Source: JAWBSP01 sp964632175 (GTDB taxonomy: Archaea > Hadarchaeota > Hadarchaeia > Hadarchaeales > JAWBSP01). Taken from it: 63,744 nucleotides of DNA. The notes under the pieces were generated by a model. It searched no databases, was not told the origin of the DNA, and saw nothing but the letters and a program-made list of their open reading frames with translations. Below are positions 14,919 through 23,123 of the stretch, piece by piece; the first letter of the stretch is position 1, and each line of letters starts with the position of its first letter. The stretch is from contig CAZWBJ010000004.1 in assembly GCA_964632175.1 (NCBI GenBank), forward strand, positions 1-63,744. Reading direction: 5' to 3'. The position numbers and the translations under genes were made by a program.

Positions 14919-16285
14919 GCAAGTTCAAGCCGTTCTCCTCTTTTGGGACAAATGATATTCTCGCCCCCCACGAACTTCTTGAAAAGCGCCGGACGGTTCG
15001 AGTGCACCACGACGACGCGCTTGGGATTCAGTCTCTCCACAACCTCCTTGAGTTCGAGGGAACTGGCGTGCCCCGAGGCGTGGACTTGGAACATGGAGAG
15101 GCCCAGAAACTCCAGCCAGTTCTCAAGCTTTCCGAACTCTATCTCCCCCTCCTCATCCCAAGGCTCGCTCTCGGAGTACACGTAAATGGAGCCCGGTTTT
15201 GGCTTGATGCCGAGTAGCTCCGTCATGTCGTAGTAGGTGGCGAAGAGCACGACTCTGTCCTGCTTCTGCGAAACCGAGGGGCCGTCCACGGTTTCAAACC
15301 GGTCGGCCAGTTTCCTCTCCCACTTGAACATGATCTCCTTTTCTCTCTGGTAAATCTCCACCTCGGGATCCCCGAGCTTGAAGATGTGCTTTATTCTGCC
15401 GCTTTCTATCTCCGGTCTGAGGAGCTCCATCAGGCAGGCCTGCCTCATGGAGATCACCAGCTTCCTGCCCGTCTCCCGCGCGATCTGATAGAAGGTTCTT
15501 AGTCTGTCGATGTCAACGGCCGAGAAGCTTGCCGCGAGCAGACCTTGATTTTTTTGTGCTTTTTGTGCAAGGTCTCTAACTTTGTGCCTCACTTCCTCTT
15601 CAGAGGAAACCTTCGACTCCAAGATATTGGTTCCCTCGATGAGGAGGACATCCACCCCCTCGGCGGCCCGGAGGAAGTCTTCCGACATCTCAGCTCGGGC
15701 TCCGTGGAATCTCAGGTCCCCGGTGTAGGCGATCGTCCCCTCCGGCCCCTCCACGAGGAAACCGTAAGAGCCCGGGGTGGAATGATCCACGTGGATGGGG
15801 GTAACCTCGAATTCTCCAACTTTGACTTTCTCCCCGGTCCTGAAGGAACTGGCGAGGGGCAACGTGCCAACGCAATCCAGCAGGCGGTCGCTCGGATCGC
15901 TGAGCTGAGCCAGTCTATACTCCTCCTTTCTCGGCGTGACGATCTCCCTAGCATAAATTATCCTCCAGGTGGTCTCCCCGGCCCAAACCGGAATGTCGCG
16001 CCTCACGTATCTGACATAGTCCATGTGGTCGAGGTGGGCATGGGAGAGGAAGATCCCATCAATGGGGGGTTCTCCTTCTTTCTCATACAGTGAGGGAAGC
16101 CCCGGTACCAGGCCGAGCAGGAGGAGATGCTCCACCTTGCGGGGCCTGAGGAAGGGCTCGGTGAAGAACTCTGATTCTCTTGAGAAGTTCCGTCCGAAAT
16201 CGAGCATGATTTTCGATTCCTTGCCCTCCACCAGAATCTGATTTCCCCCTATCTCCCCGGCACCGCCGAAAACTGTTATTCTCAC
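14915..16285 (-). CDS. Archaeal RNase J-like beta-CASP ribonuclease
   Basis: A 456-residue metallo-beta-lactamase/beta-CASP protein. Motif 1 is FGGAGEIGGNQ, motif 2 is HAHLDH (H82, H84, D86, H87), then HVDHS, YTGDLR, and near the C-terminus HASGHAS and VVHSN, which match the beta-CASP A-C elements. Family members are exo- or endoribonucleases in mRNA decay. It opens an operon with the M50-like and PrsW-like genes. ATG at 16285 is preceded by the divergent promoter of the DUF131 gene. Confidence 0.88.
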   Translation of the reverse strand: MRITVFGGAGEIGGNQILVEGKESKIMLDFGRNFSRESEFFTEPFLRPRKVEHLLLLGLVPGLPSLYEKEGEPPIDGIFLSHAHLDHMDYVRYVRRDIPVWAGETTWRIIYAREIVTPRKEEYRLAQLSDPSDRLLDCVGTLPLASSFRTGEKVKVGEFEVTPIHVDHSTPGSYGFLVEGPEGTIAYTGDLRFHGARAEMSEDFLRAAEGVDVLLIEGTNILESKVSSEEEVRHKVRDLAQKAQKNQGLLAASFSAVDIDRLRTFYQIARETGRKLVISMRQACLMELLRPEIESGRIKHIFKLGDPEVEIYQREKEIMFKWERKLADRFETVDGPSVSQKQDRVVLFATYYDMTELLGIKPKPGSIYVYSESEPWDEEGEIEFGKLENWLEFLGLSMFQVHASGHASSLELKEVVERLNPKRVVVVHSNRPALFKKFVGGENIICPKRGERLELA

Positions 16286-16361
16286 GAACTCCTCCCCCTC
16301 TGGGTTCTAATAGCCAGATACCGCCGGTTTGAGAATCAATTAAAGTTGGTCAGAATTTTAG

Positions 16362-16589
16362 ATGGAGGCGAGACTCGTGGGCTTGGGTCTCCTCCTGCTT
16401 CTCGCAGGGACGTTTCTCATCCTGATGGGAATGCTGAAGGGTGGCGGCCCGGCGGAGGGCGGGGGCCTTATCCTCATCGGTCCCTTCCCTATAGCCTTCG
16501 GCACGACGGAGAAGATCGCCAAGACCATGCTTGCTCTGGGGGTGGCCATAGTCACGTTTTTCATCGTCCTTCACCTCCTCCTTGGATGA
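16362..16589 (+). CDS. DUF131 / TIGR00304 small membrane protein
   Basis: A 75-residue protein with two membrane helices flanking a glycine-rich loop (MLKGGGPAEGGGLILIGPFPIAFG). This matches the archaeal TIGR00304 family of unknown function. Its stop overlaps the dut start (ATGA). A TATA-like AATTAAAG lies about 25 bases before the ATG. Confidence 0.75.
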   Translation: MEARLVGLGLLLLLAGTFLILMGMLKGGGPAEGGGLILIGPFPIAFGTTEKIAKTMLALGVAIVTFFIVLHLLLG

Positions 16590-17011
16590 AGCTCAGGTAC
16601 AGAAGAGTCGATCCTTGGGCGAGGATAGAGGGCCCGAAGCATGAGGGCGACGCGGGCGTGGACCTTTTCAGTTGCGAGGATGTGCTGGTGGAGCCGGGCG
16701 GGGGCAGATGGGTGCGAACCGGGATAGCGGTGGAGGTTCCGCGGGGACACGTGGGCCTTGTGAAGGAGAAGAGTGGGCTGGCTCACCGGTTCGGGCTGGG
16801 GGCGGGCGTGATAGATAGCTCCTACCGAGGGGAGATTAAAGTGCTGGTGAGGAACTTTAGCCCAGAACCGCTCAAGATTGAGAAGGGTCAGCCGCTCGCT
16901 CAGTTGCTCCTCCTCCCGTGTGCTGGGGTTGAGCTGGAGGAGGGAGAGCTCTCACCCACCACTAGGGGCGAGAAGGGGTTCGGCAGCACTTACTCGCGGG
17001 GGAGCCGGTAG
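16586..17011 (+). CDS. dut: dUTP diphosphatase
   Basis: A 141-residue trimeric-type dUTPase that hydrolyses dUTP to dUMP and keeps uracil out of DNA. The five motifs can be followed: DAGVDLFS, KEKSGLA, GVIDSSYRGEIKV, QPLAQLLLLP and GEKGFGST at the C-terminus. The motif order and length fit dUTPase better than dCTP deaminase. The ATG overlaps the end of the DUF131 gene. The 3' end overlaps the convergent gene by 22 bases. Confidence 0.93.
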   Translation: MKLRYRRVDPWARIEGPKHEGDAGVDLFSCEDVLVEPGGGRWVRTGIAVEVPRGHVGLVKEKSGLAHRFGLGAGVIDSSYRGEIKVLVRNFSPEPLKIEKGQPLAQLLLLPCAGVELEEGELSPTTRGEKGFGSTYSRGSR

Positions 17012-17457
17012 GTTTCCTCCCAAAGGAGCCCCAGGTTTTTGATGAACTCCCCGAGCTCGCGCCTAAATTCCTCGCTCTCCATCATTCCCTTCAGCGTCCT
17101 GCCAGCCAGCATGCCCACGAAGGCCCCCAACGCCTGCAGTACCTGGGGATCGCCCGTGGAGAGCCCCTCGATTCCCTTCCTGACCTGGGGGGGCAGGGAG
17201 AGTTTTTCAAGGTCCCCCGGCTTCATGAACTGGGAGAGCCTCTCGTGCATGGCGCTCGAGAAATAGAGGTAGTTGGTGAGAAGCTTGGCGGTGAGGTCCG
17301 GTCCCAGCTGATCTGCGAGTTTGAGCAGCGCCCTGAGGGTACCAGGGTCGGTGGAGGAGAGGAACTTCCTGAGAGCGCGCTTGTCCACCCTGAAGAGGAC
17401 CTTCGTCAGCGAGAAGGGAAGGGAGATCCAGCCAAGCAGGTTTCTGAGGCCGCCCAT
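16990..17457 (-). CDS. Helical protein of unknown function, pyruvyl-transferase operon
   Basis: A 155-residue mostly helical protein I do not recognise. It has no clear membrane helix beyond a weakly hydrophobic N-terminus. Segments such as TDPGTLRALLKLADQLGPD and DPQVLQALGAFVGMLAG give a repeated helix-turn-helix look, similar to the small helical protein at the other end of this operon. ATG at 17457 immediately follows the stop of the pyruvyl-transferase-like gene. Confidence 0.7.
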   Translation of the reverse strand: MGGLRNLLGWISLPFSLTKVLFRVDKRALRKFLSSTDPGTLRALLKLADQLGPDLTAKLLTNYLYFSSAMHERLSQFMKPGDLEKLSLPPQVRKGIEGLSTGDPQVLQALGAFVGMLAGRTLKGMMESEEFRRELGEFIKNLGLLWEETYRLPRE

Positions 17458-18783
17458 TCAGTCACCAAAGGTTTCCTTTACCCATCGCCTGAAAAGCTCC
17501 CTGTTCTGGGATGCCCTTTCGACAAAAACCTTATCGTGCCTCTTTATCCTCTCCCTTATTTCCTGTTCCCTCTCTTCCAGCCTTTCCATCTTCTCCACCA
17601 GCTGATCGTAGAGATTCGCTGGCATCTGCGGCGGGCTGACGGTGACGGGGATGTAGAAGTCCATGAGCTCGAGCTCCCTGAAGACCGCCTCAAGCCTGGA
17701 ATCCGAGGAAATGGCGATCATGGGGACACCCGCGGAGGAGGAGAGGACGGAGGCATGGTATCGGGTGGTGATGAGGAAGCGCGATTCCACCAGCAGGGAC
17801 TTGATGTCGTCCACGTTGTACTGGAAGGAAGGAATCCAGCGGGCCTCCTCCTTATGTTTCATGAGCTCCATAATCTCCTTGGCATTCTGACAGTCCCCCT
17901 CGAAGGCCGCCATCCCGATGAGGAGCACGTTGGTGTTGAATTTCTCCACCAAGTAATCGCAGAACCTGGCCATGTCACGCTTGAAGCGCTCGCTGAACTC
18001 CCTCCCCACCCGCCCCACCGCTAGCCAGTAATTGGGAAGGTAGACTTTGGAGCTTATGAGGGGGGCGTACCCGTACTCCCTCTTCCACATGGCCTCCAGC
18101 GTCTGGTATCCCTCTCTGGGGTAGAGCTTGGGCGTGATGGGAAGGAGGCCCCAGAACTCTTTGGGGGCGACGGCTATGGGAGGCTTCTTTATGTTCAGCT
18201 TTTCCAAGAGGGCCCGGCGGTATTCTTCCGGCGGAGTGGGGTAGAGGTAGGCACCGTCTGCCGTGACGTGTATCTCCTTGGTCACCCCGTACTCCATCAT
18301 CCGCTTCTTGGCATCCGGGTTGCGCACCATGATGAGGTCGATACACCGGTTCAGGGTCCGGGCGGAGGCGGGGGCGTTGTAGAACTTCATGGGGCTGCAG
18401 TCGTTGGAGTAGGAGACGGTGTGGCGCCCGCGCAGGTGCTGTAGCCTGGCGGCGAGGAGGAAGAGCCAGAGGAAGCCGTCGTGGTAGGTGTCTAGGAAGG
18501 TCGAGCCCTCGCAGAGCAGGACGATATCATAAACGTCCCCCCAGATCAAGCGATAGAGGGATTCCAGTCCCCCTTCGAAGATCGGGAAGAGGGAGATGAT
18601 CTCCACATCCGGGTCCTTCACGTACCTCCTCTCGTTTGAGGGACCCACCACCAGCACGTAGAGCTTGCCTAGCCGCTCGCCCAGAACTTCTTTCACGTCC
18701 CTGATGGTGACTAGGAGCTTCGCCTCCGAGCCCGTGTTGTCCACACCGTTCCACCCAAGCAGGAGAACGTTCAGCTTCCTCAT
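17458..18783 (-). CDS. Polysaccharide pyruvyl transferase family protein
   Basis: A 441-residue protein of the CsaB-like family, which adds ketal pyruvate to cell-surface polysaccharides or lipids. The N-terminal GWNGVDNTGSEA replaces the usual GxxNxGDEA, and the C-terminal TTRYHASVLSSSAGVPMIA carries the conserved RxH. I place the start at 18783 (MRKLNVLLLG); the longer frame to 18942 overlaps the upstream gene out of frame. The ATG overlaps the upstream stop by 4 bases. The family also contains non-pyruvyl glycosyltransferase-like members, so the acceptor is unknown. Confidence 0.82.
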   Translation of the reverse strand: MRKLNVLLLGWNGVDNTGSEAKLLVTIRDVKEVLGERLGKLYVLVVGPSNERRYVKDPDVEIISLFPIFEGGLESLYRLIWGDVYDIVLLCEGSTFLDTYHDGFLWLFLLAARLQHLRGRHTVSYSNDCSPMKFYNAPASARTLNRCIDLIMVRNPDAKKRMMEYGVTKEIHVTADGAYLYPTPPEEYRRALLEKLNIKKPPIAVAPKEFWGLLPITPKLYPREGYQTLEAMWKREYGYAPLISSKVYLPNYWLAVGRVGREFSERFKRDMARFCDYLVEKFNTNVLLIGMAAFEGDCQNAKEIMELMKHKEEARWIPSFQYNVDDIKSLLVESRFLITTRYHASVLSSSAGVPMIAISSDSRLEAVFRELELMDFYIPVTVSPPQMPANLYDQLVEKMERLEEREQEIRERIKRHDKVFVERASQNRELFRRWVKETFGD

Positions 18784-19127
18784 TTTTTCGCCACCGCTAT
18801 GGCAAGGAATTCCCTGAGCAGCCTGCTCCCGCTCACGAGAAGGTTGGCTAGGTACTCCCTGCACTTTTCGTTCTGGAGGAGGTCGGTGAGGACGGGGGAG
18901 GCCATCCCAGCAACGGCCGGGAGAACATCCAGCCACTCGCACATCTCCCTGTTGATACCGCCTAGGATCCGGAGGCTCTCCCTCACCCTCGGGTCGGAGA
19001 GAAACTGCTGGATTGCTTGGGAGAATTCGGGATCGTTTAGGGCAGCAGCTCTAGGACAAGCAAGCAGGGTTTCCTTCAGGGTTTGGAGGAGCCTCGGTAG
19101 TGCCAGCTCTTCCAGCACGCCCGCCAT
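18780..19127 (-). CDS. Small helical protein of unknown function
   Basis: A 115-residue protein, all helical by eye, first gene of the operon with the pyruvyl-transferase-like gene. It contains DPEFSQAIQQFLSDPRVRESL and ends in AVAKK. I chose ATG at 19127; a GTG two codons upstream is also possible, and the frame extends to 19199 without a good start context. No family recognised. It may be distantly related to the 155-residue protein at the end of the operon. Confidence 0.65.
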   Translation of the reverse strand: MAGVLEELALPRLLQTLKETLLACPRAAALNDPEFSQAIQQFLSDPRVRESLRILGGINREMCEWLDVLPAVAGMASPVLTDLLQNEKCREYLANLLVSGSRLLREFLAIAVAKK

Positions 19128-19202
19128 TAACACTTGTGTGCGGGCTAAAAAGAAGCGGGCTTTGAGGAGTTTTGAGGCCCATGCGGTTGCACCGGTCACC
19201 CC

Positions 19203-19210
19203 TTATTTAA
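19203..19210 (+). promoter_or_regulatory. TATA-like box for the MinD gene at 19229
   Basis: TTATTTAA, centred about 23 bases upstream of the ATG, which implies a leaderless or nearly leaderless transcript. Confidence 0.55.
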
Positions 19211-19228
19211 CCTTCCTCCAAGGAATCG

Positions 19229-20044
19229 ATGCCCAGACCGAGAGCTCGTTCGATCTCCATCTGTTCCGGTAAGGGTGGCACGGGAAAGACCGTCCTGACG
19301 GCCAACTTGGGCATCGCGCTGGGCTCGCTGGGTAAAAGGGTGGTCATCATGGACGCCGACCTAGCCATGGCCAATCTCTCCATCGTGATGGGGATGCATC
19401 GGTGCGAGGTGACCCTCTTCGATGTCCTGAAAGGGAAGGCAACGCTGGACCAAGCTCTCTACAAGAACTATGGGGTGGAGGTCCTCCCGACGGGCTTCAG
19501 GTTTGAGGAGGTTCAGGAGATGCTGGGCGGCGTGAGAAGGGAGAAGGTGGAGGAGATAATTTCCGAGCTGCTGAACAGGGCGGAGATTCTCCTGCTAGAT
19601 GCGGCGGCCGGGATTCAGGAGACCTCCCTCCTCCTGCTGGCTGCGGCTAGGGAGGCCTTGCCCGTGAGCACACCCTCCTACGCCAGCCTCGTGGACGTTT
19701 ACAAGACCATCAGGATAGCCAACCTGCTCAGAGTGTGGACGAGGGGCTTGGTTCTGAATAGGATGGGCACCACAGACCTTACTCGGGAGGAGGTGCAGGC
19801 CTTCATGGGGAGGGCGGTGAAGGGGTTGCCCATCCTCGCGGAAATCCCGGAGGATCCGAGGGTGAGGGAGGCGGAGAGGGAGGGGGTACCCGTGCTGGTG
19901 TACGATCCCAGCTGCCCGGCTTCGGAGGCCATTCAGGGGCTGGCCAGGATAGTCGCGGGGGAGGAGCACCTGCCCTACATCCCTGTTGAGGAAAGGGAGA
20001 TAAGGGAAACCTCTCGGAGGCTGCTGGCCGCCCTTCTTGGATAA
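19229..20044 (+). CDS. minD: MinD/ParA-family P-loop ATPase
   Basis: A 271-residue ATPase with the deviant Walker A motif SGKGGTGKTVLTANLG (residues about 14-22), switch DADLAMANL and LLLDAAAGIQ as Walker B. A C-terminal tail (VEEREIRETSRRLLAALL) may be a short amphipathic membrane-binding helix, as in MinD. Archaeal genomes often have several paralogues with unclear cell-positioning roles; a second is at 60286-61005. The gene stands alone between divergent and downstream mini-genes. Confidence 0.85.
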   Translation: MPRPRARSISICSGKGGTGKTVLTANLGIALGSLGKRVVIMDADLAMANLSIVMGMHRCEVTLFDVLKGKATLDQALYKNYGVEVLPTGFRFEEVQEMLGGVRREKVEEIISELLNRAEILLLDAAAGIQETSLLLLAAAREALPVSTPSYASLVDVYKTIRIANLLRVWTRGLVLNRMGTTDLTREEVQAFMGRAVKGLPILAEIPEDPRVREAEREGVPVLVYDPSCPASEAIQGLARIVAGEEHLPYIPVEEREIRETSRRLLAALLG

Positions 20045-20084
20045 GTTTCGGGAAATTCCGAAAAACCTGAAAAACTTAAAAAGA

Positions 20085-20093
20085 TTTATATAC
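20085..20093 (+). promoter_or_regulatory. Strong TATA box for the mini zinc-ribbon genes
   Basis: TTTATATAC preceded by an A-rich run, the best TATA match in this part of the window. It lies 28 bases before ATG at 20113 and 34-42 bases before the ATG at 20127. Confidence 0.65.
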
Positions 20094-20126
20094 GGTGTAT
20101 AACAAAAATTATATGATGGTGAAAAG

Positions 20127-20246
20127 ATGGACCCCCTCCCGACCGTCTGCAAGAGGTGCAGGCTTTTCTACCTCTACCCACAGGGCCTCGACTACTCGAG
20201 GAACCCGTGCCCGAGGTGCGGGTATGAGAACAACCACGGAACGTAA
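20127..20246 (+). CDS. 39-residue zinc-ribbon mini-protein
   Basis: A tiny frame beginning at ATG 20127 after GGTGAAAAG. It contains two CxxC knuckles, VCKRCRLF and PCPRCGYE, separated by 20 residues, which is a typical rubredoxin-like or zinc-ribbon spacing. Its protein-like composition (Tyr, Leu, Pro) contrasts with the Arg/Ser/Thr-rich translation of the overlapping frame, so this is the real frame here. No enzyme function can be assigned; such ribbons usually bind nucleic acids or partner proteins. Confidence 0.7.
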   Translation: MDPLPTVCKRCRLFYLYPQGLDYSRNPCPRCGYENNHGT

Positions 20247-20340
20247 GAAGGTCTATTCCTGCCCGAGGTGCGGCTTCGTGATGGAGGATAGATACTCCTA
20301 CAAGATGCACCTCACCAAGAGCTGCCCCAAACTGCAGTAG
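20224..20340 (+). CDS. 38-residue zinc-finger mini-protein
   Basis: Begins at ATG 20224 inside the end of the previous gene, in another frame (23-base overlap). It contains SCPRCGFV, then MHLTKSC, giving a C2-H-C zinc-finger pattern (CxxC, HxxxxC). A longer version from ATG 20113 is possible, but the extra residues are Arg/Ser/Thr-rich and look like an out-of-frame shadow. The two mini-proteins are probably made from one transcript. Confidence 0.65.
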   Translation: MRTTTERKKVYSCPRCGFVMEDRYSYKMHLTKSCPKLQ

Positions 20341-20352
20341 GCCGGTTTTTGT

Positions 20353-21261
20353 TCATTTCGTCCCATAAACTCTGGGCTTGGTGAATCTCTCGATGAGGGG
20401 CGAGAAGGCGTTCATGATGAGGATGGAGTAGGTGACCCCCTCCGGCAGGCTTCCGAACTTCCTGATCAACACCAGCAGGCACCCCGCCCCCACCCCGAAG
20501 ATGAGCCTACCCTTCTTGGTGATGGGTGTGGTCACATAGTCCGTCGCCATGAAAAAGGCCCCCAGCAGCAACCCCCCGGCTAGCAGGTGGAAGAGGACGG
20601 GCTCTCCCAGTAGCCAGGTCAGGAGGGCGACGGTTCCGAGATATGACGCAGGAATTCTCCAATCGATTAGCCTGAGGATCAGGAGGGCGGCACCCCCCAG
20701 AAGGAGGGCGAAAGCCGAGATCTCTCCGATGCATCCTGGCCTGAAGCCCCAAAACATGCTCGAGAGCGAGGAGGTGGCATGCTGGTGCTTCCAGAGGTTG
20801 AGGGGGGTAGCGGAGGAGGTGGCTTCCAGCGGGACGGGCCAAGTAGGCGGGGCTATCAGGGCGGGCCAAGAGAGCATGAGAAAAGCCCTGCCCACGAGCG
20901 CTGGATTGAAGAGGTTGTTGCCAGTTCCCCCGAAGGCAATTTTGCCCGCGAAGATGGCGAAGGCTGAGCCCACGGCGGGAACCCAGAGTGGAACCGAGGG
21001 TGGAAGGCAGAGGGCAAGGAGGAGGCCCGTCACCGCCGCCGAAGATCCCGGTTGCTTTTTCAGCATCCGGCAGCCCAGGCATTCGGAGAAAAGGGCGGAG
21101 GCGATGGAGATCAGAACCACCGCTAGGGTCCTCCAACCAAAAGCGTATACTCCCCAGCCTGTGGCGGGGAGGAGGGAGAGGATCACCGCCAGCATGATGA
21201 GGTTGGAGGTGGTTCGAGCCCTCACATGGGGCGGCGGGGATACGGTGAGATTCTGCATCAT
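20353..21261 (-). CDS. rnfD: Rnf complex membrane subunit RnfD
   Basis: A 302-residue protein with about eight to ten membrane helices, the NqrB/RnfD family that carries covalently bound FMN and takes part in ion movement. The flavinylation threonine motif is SSATPL near residue 150 (the usual form is SGATPL). GTGNNLFNPALVGRAFL and FMATDYVTTPITKKG are other family blocks. The ATG overlaps the rnfC stop. The frame that extends to 21363 is antisense-like noise over rnfC. Confidence 0.94.
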   Translation of the reverse strand: MMQNLTVSPPPHVRARTTSNLIMLAVILSLLPATGWGVYAFGWRTLAVVLISIASALFSECLGCRMLKKQPGSSAAVTGLLLALCLPPSVPLWVPAVGSAFAIFAGKIAFGGTGNNLFNPALVGRAFLMLSWPALIAPPTWPVPLEATSSATPLNLWKHQHATSSLSSMFWGFRPGCIGEISAFALLLGGAALLILRLIDWRIPASYLGTVALLTWLLGEPVLFHLLAGGLLLGAFFMATDYVTTPITKKGRLIFGVGAGCLLVLIRKFGSLPEGVTYSILIMNAFSPLIERFTKPRVYGTK

Positions 21262-22532
21262 CGCTTGACCAGCGCCGAGGCCTTGAGCTTCCCCTCCCTC
21301 ATGAGGTGCACCAGCGGAATTCTGGAGGGGCAGATGTACGCGCAGCACCCGCACTCGTCGCAACTGAGGATGTTTCCCGACAGGCAGTCCTCATATCTCC
21401 CAGCCCTGACGAGCTTGGCCAGCAGAGTGGGCATGAGCCCCATCGGGCAAACCTCGAGGCAGCGGCCGCACCTTATGCAGGGGCTCTCCGGCTCCTCTTT
21501 CACCTCCCCCATCACCAGCACATTTCCTGTCGTCTTGGCAACGGGGGCGTCTCCCGAGAGGGCCACCCCCATCATGGGCCCGCCGGCTATGAGTTTTGCG
21601 GGCCCCTTGGTCGCCCCGCCGCACTGCTGGAGCAAGTCCGAAAAAAGCGTTCCCACCCTCACCATGAGGTTCTTGGGCTGAGCGACATCGCCGGTGACGG
21701 TTACCACCCTTTCAACTAGGGTCCTCCCCTTGAGGGCATCCGAGATGGCCTTGAGCGTGGCGACATTCTGCACCACCACGCCCACGTCGAAGGGAAGTCC
21801 GCCAGCCGGCACCTCCACCCCCAGCACGGATCTTATGAGATGCCTTTCGTCCCCCCTCGGGTATCTGGTCTTCAGTAGCTTTACTTCGGCGAATCCTCTC
21901 ATGACTTCTCCCATTTTCTCGGCCGCGTCGGGTTTGTTATCCTCGACTGCTACAATCACCCTCCGGACTCCGAGAATTCTGGCTGCAATCTTGGTTCCCT
22001 CGGCTATCTCTTGGGGGAATTCCAGCATGAGTCTGTGGTCAGAGGTGATGTAGGGTTCGCACTCCACCCCGTTGACCAAAAGAGTGTGAACGGGTTTGGG
22101 CGGGTTCAGTTTGACGTGGGTTGGGAAGCCCGCCCCCCCCATCCCCACCACTCCCGCCTCCCTTATCCTCTCCAAAAGTGCCTCCTTGGGCGCGTCGGGG
22201 CTGAGGGGGGGAAGTTCTACTCGCTCGTCCTTTCCGTCCGAGGTGATGGTGATGCAGGTGATGAACTCTCCTGACGGGGAAAGCTCGCTTGAGATTCCGC
22301 TCACGGTTCCCGAGATAGAGGCATGCACCGGGGCCGAAACCTTGGCGGGGGAATCGCCGATCTTCTGTCCGGTCTTGACCACATCGCCCACCTTGACCAA
22401 CGGCTCACAGGGTGCCCCTACGTGCTGGCGGAGTGGAATGACCACCTTTTCTGGGAGTCTAGCCTTCTCGATGGGTTTGGAGGCTGTGAGCTTGCGCTCC
22501 TTGGGGTGAACTCCTCCTCTGAATCTGGGCAT
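21258..22532 (-). CDS. rnfC: Rnf complex NADH-dehydrogenase-like subunit RnfC
   Basis: A 424-residue subunit that oxidises or reduces NAD(H). It starts with the typical FRGGVHPKE, contains the NADH/FMN-binding GMGGAGFPTHVKLNP region (about 150) and VECEPYITSDHRL, and ends with two [4Fe-4S] motifs (CIRCGRCLEVCP, CDECGCCAYICP). I set the start at 22532 (MPRFRGG), with a TATA-like GATTTAAC about 25 bases upstream. It heads a two-gene C-D block separated from GEAB by about 10 kb. Confidence 0.95.
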   Translation of the reverse strand: MPRFRGGVHPKERKLTASKPIEKARLPEKVVIPLRQHVGAPCEPLVKVGDVVKTGQKIGDSPAKVSAPVHASISGTVSGISSELSPSGEFITCITITSDGKDERVELPPLSPDAPKEALLERIREAGVVGMGGAGFPTHVKLNPPKPVHTLLVNGVECEPYITSDHRLMLEFPQEIAEGTKIAARILGVRRVIVAVEDNKPDAAEKMGEVMRGFAEVKLLKTRYPRGDERHLIRSVLGVEVPAGGLPFDVGVVVQNVATLKAISDALKGRTLVERVVTVTGDVAQPKNLMVRVGTLFSDLLQQCGGATKGPAKLIAGGPMMGVALSGDAPVAKTTGNVLVMGEVKEEPESPCIRCGRCLEVCPMGLMPTLLAKLVRAGRYEDCLSGNILSCDECGCCAYICPSRIPLVHLMREGKLKASALVKR

Positions 22533-23123
22533 TGAGAATCTCTGCGCGGGAGTTAAATCAGGAACGCGAGGGCTCTTTACTTCGAGAGCCTTACCTTTTA
22601 GGGAGAGCTTTCTCTGACCACCCAAGTAGCCTCGCGATGGATTCAATTCCGAGTTCCTTCAGGGCTGAGCTTACCGGTTTTCCACAGCACCCAGTTCTTT
22701 TCGAGAATGATGCGCTCGCCCGGAGGCAGGGGCCATCCCCTTTTAACGCCCTCCCTGATGAGTTTGCCGTACTCTTGGAGTTCACGAATTTCCTCCGCGG
22801 AGAGCCCGGCACCCGGCCCTTTTTCTGCGGGGGTGAAACACTCTTTTTTCCACTAACGCCCGAGCTGTGGTTTAAAGAGGAAGCACGCTGTGAGAAACGA
22901 ACCGCTACCAGAGAAAGAAATTCTGGCTGAAAGCACTCTTCCTCTTGGCAGGTTCCTCAACCATCCTTGGTACCTGAGAAATGCAGGTCGCTTCCTTTGG
23001 TGATGTTTTGCTTGTTTGGTGCCTGAGGACTGGGCACGTGACTATTCGTACTCGGAACGGGAGTAGGCTTATAGCAAGGGAGGGATAGTTTTCAGCGCGA
23101 TGAGGTGAAGGCTAGGCTGAAAC
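22533..23123. other. 591-base spacer between rnfC and atpB
   Basis: The longest stretch without an intact gene. It holds the rnfC promoter, a frameshifted minus-strand coding remnant (22591-22852) with a TATA-like CTTTAAAC upstream, roughly 170 bases (22853-23030) in which I see no gene, and the beginning of a candidate C/D box RNA that runs into the end of atpB. Confidence 0.6.
22591..22852 (-). pseudogene. Frameshifted gene remnant upstream of rnfC
   Basis: On the minus strand, codons 22852-22643 read a strikingly protein-like peptide including LSAEEIRELQEYGKLIREG, WPLPPGERIILEKNWVLW and a stop after SPEGTRN, but with no start codon in that frame. The overlapping frame ends with LKELGIESIARLLGWSEK at 22591 and also looks coding. 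A single-base slip near GTGGAAAACCGG would join them into one protein of about 85 residues. I therefore read it as a decayed or sequencing-frameshifted gene, family unknown. Confidence 0.45.

Noticed and set aside
20095..20340. A single 81-codon protein covering both mini zinc-ribbon genes
   Set aside because: Its first half is Arg/Ser/Thr/Gly-rich without cysteine pairs, while the alternative frame in the same bases encodes a clean CxxC-CxxC ribbon.
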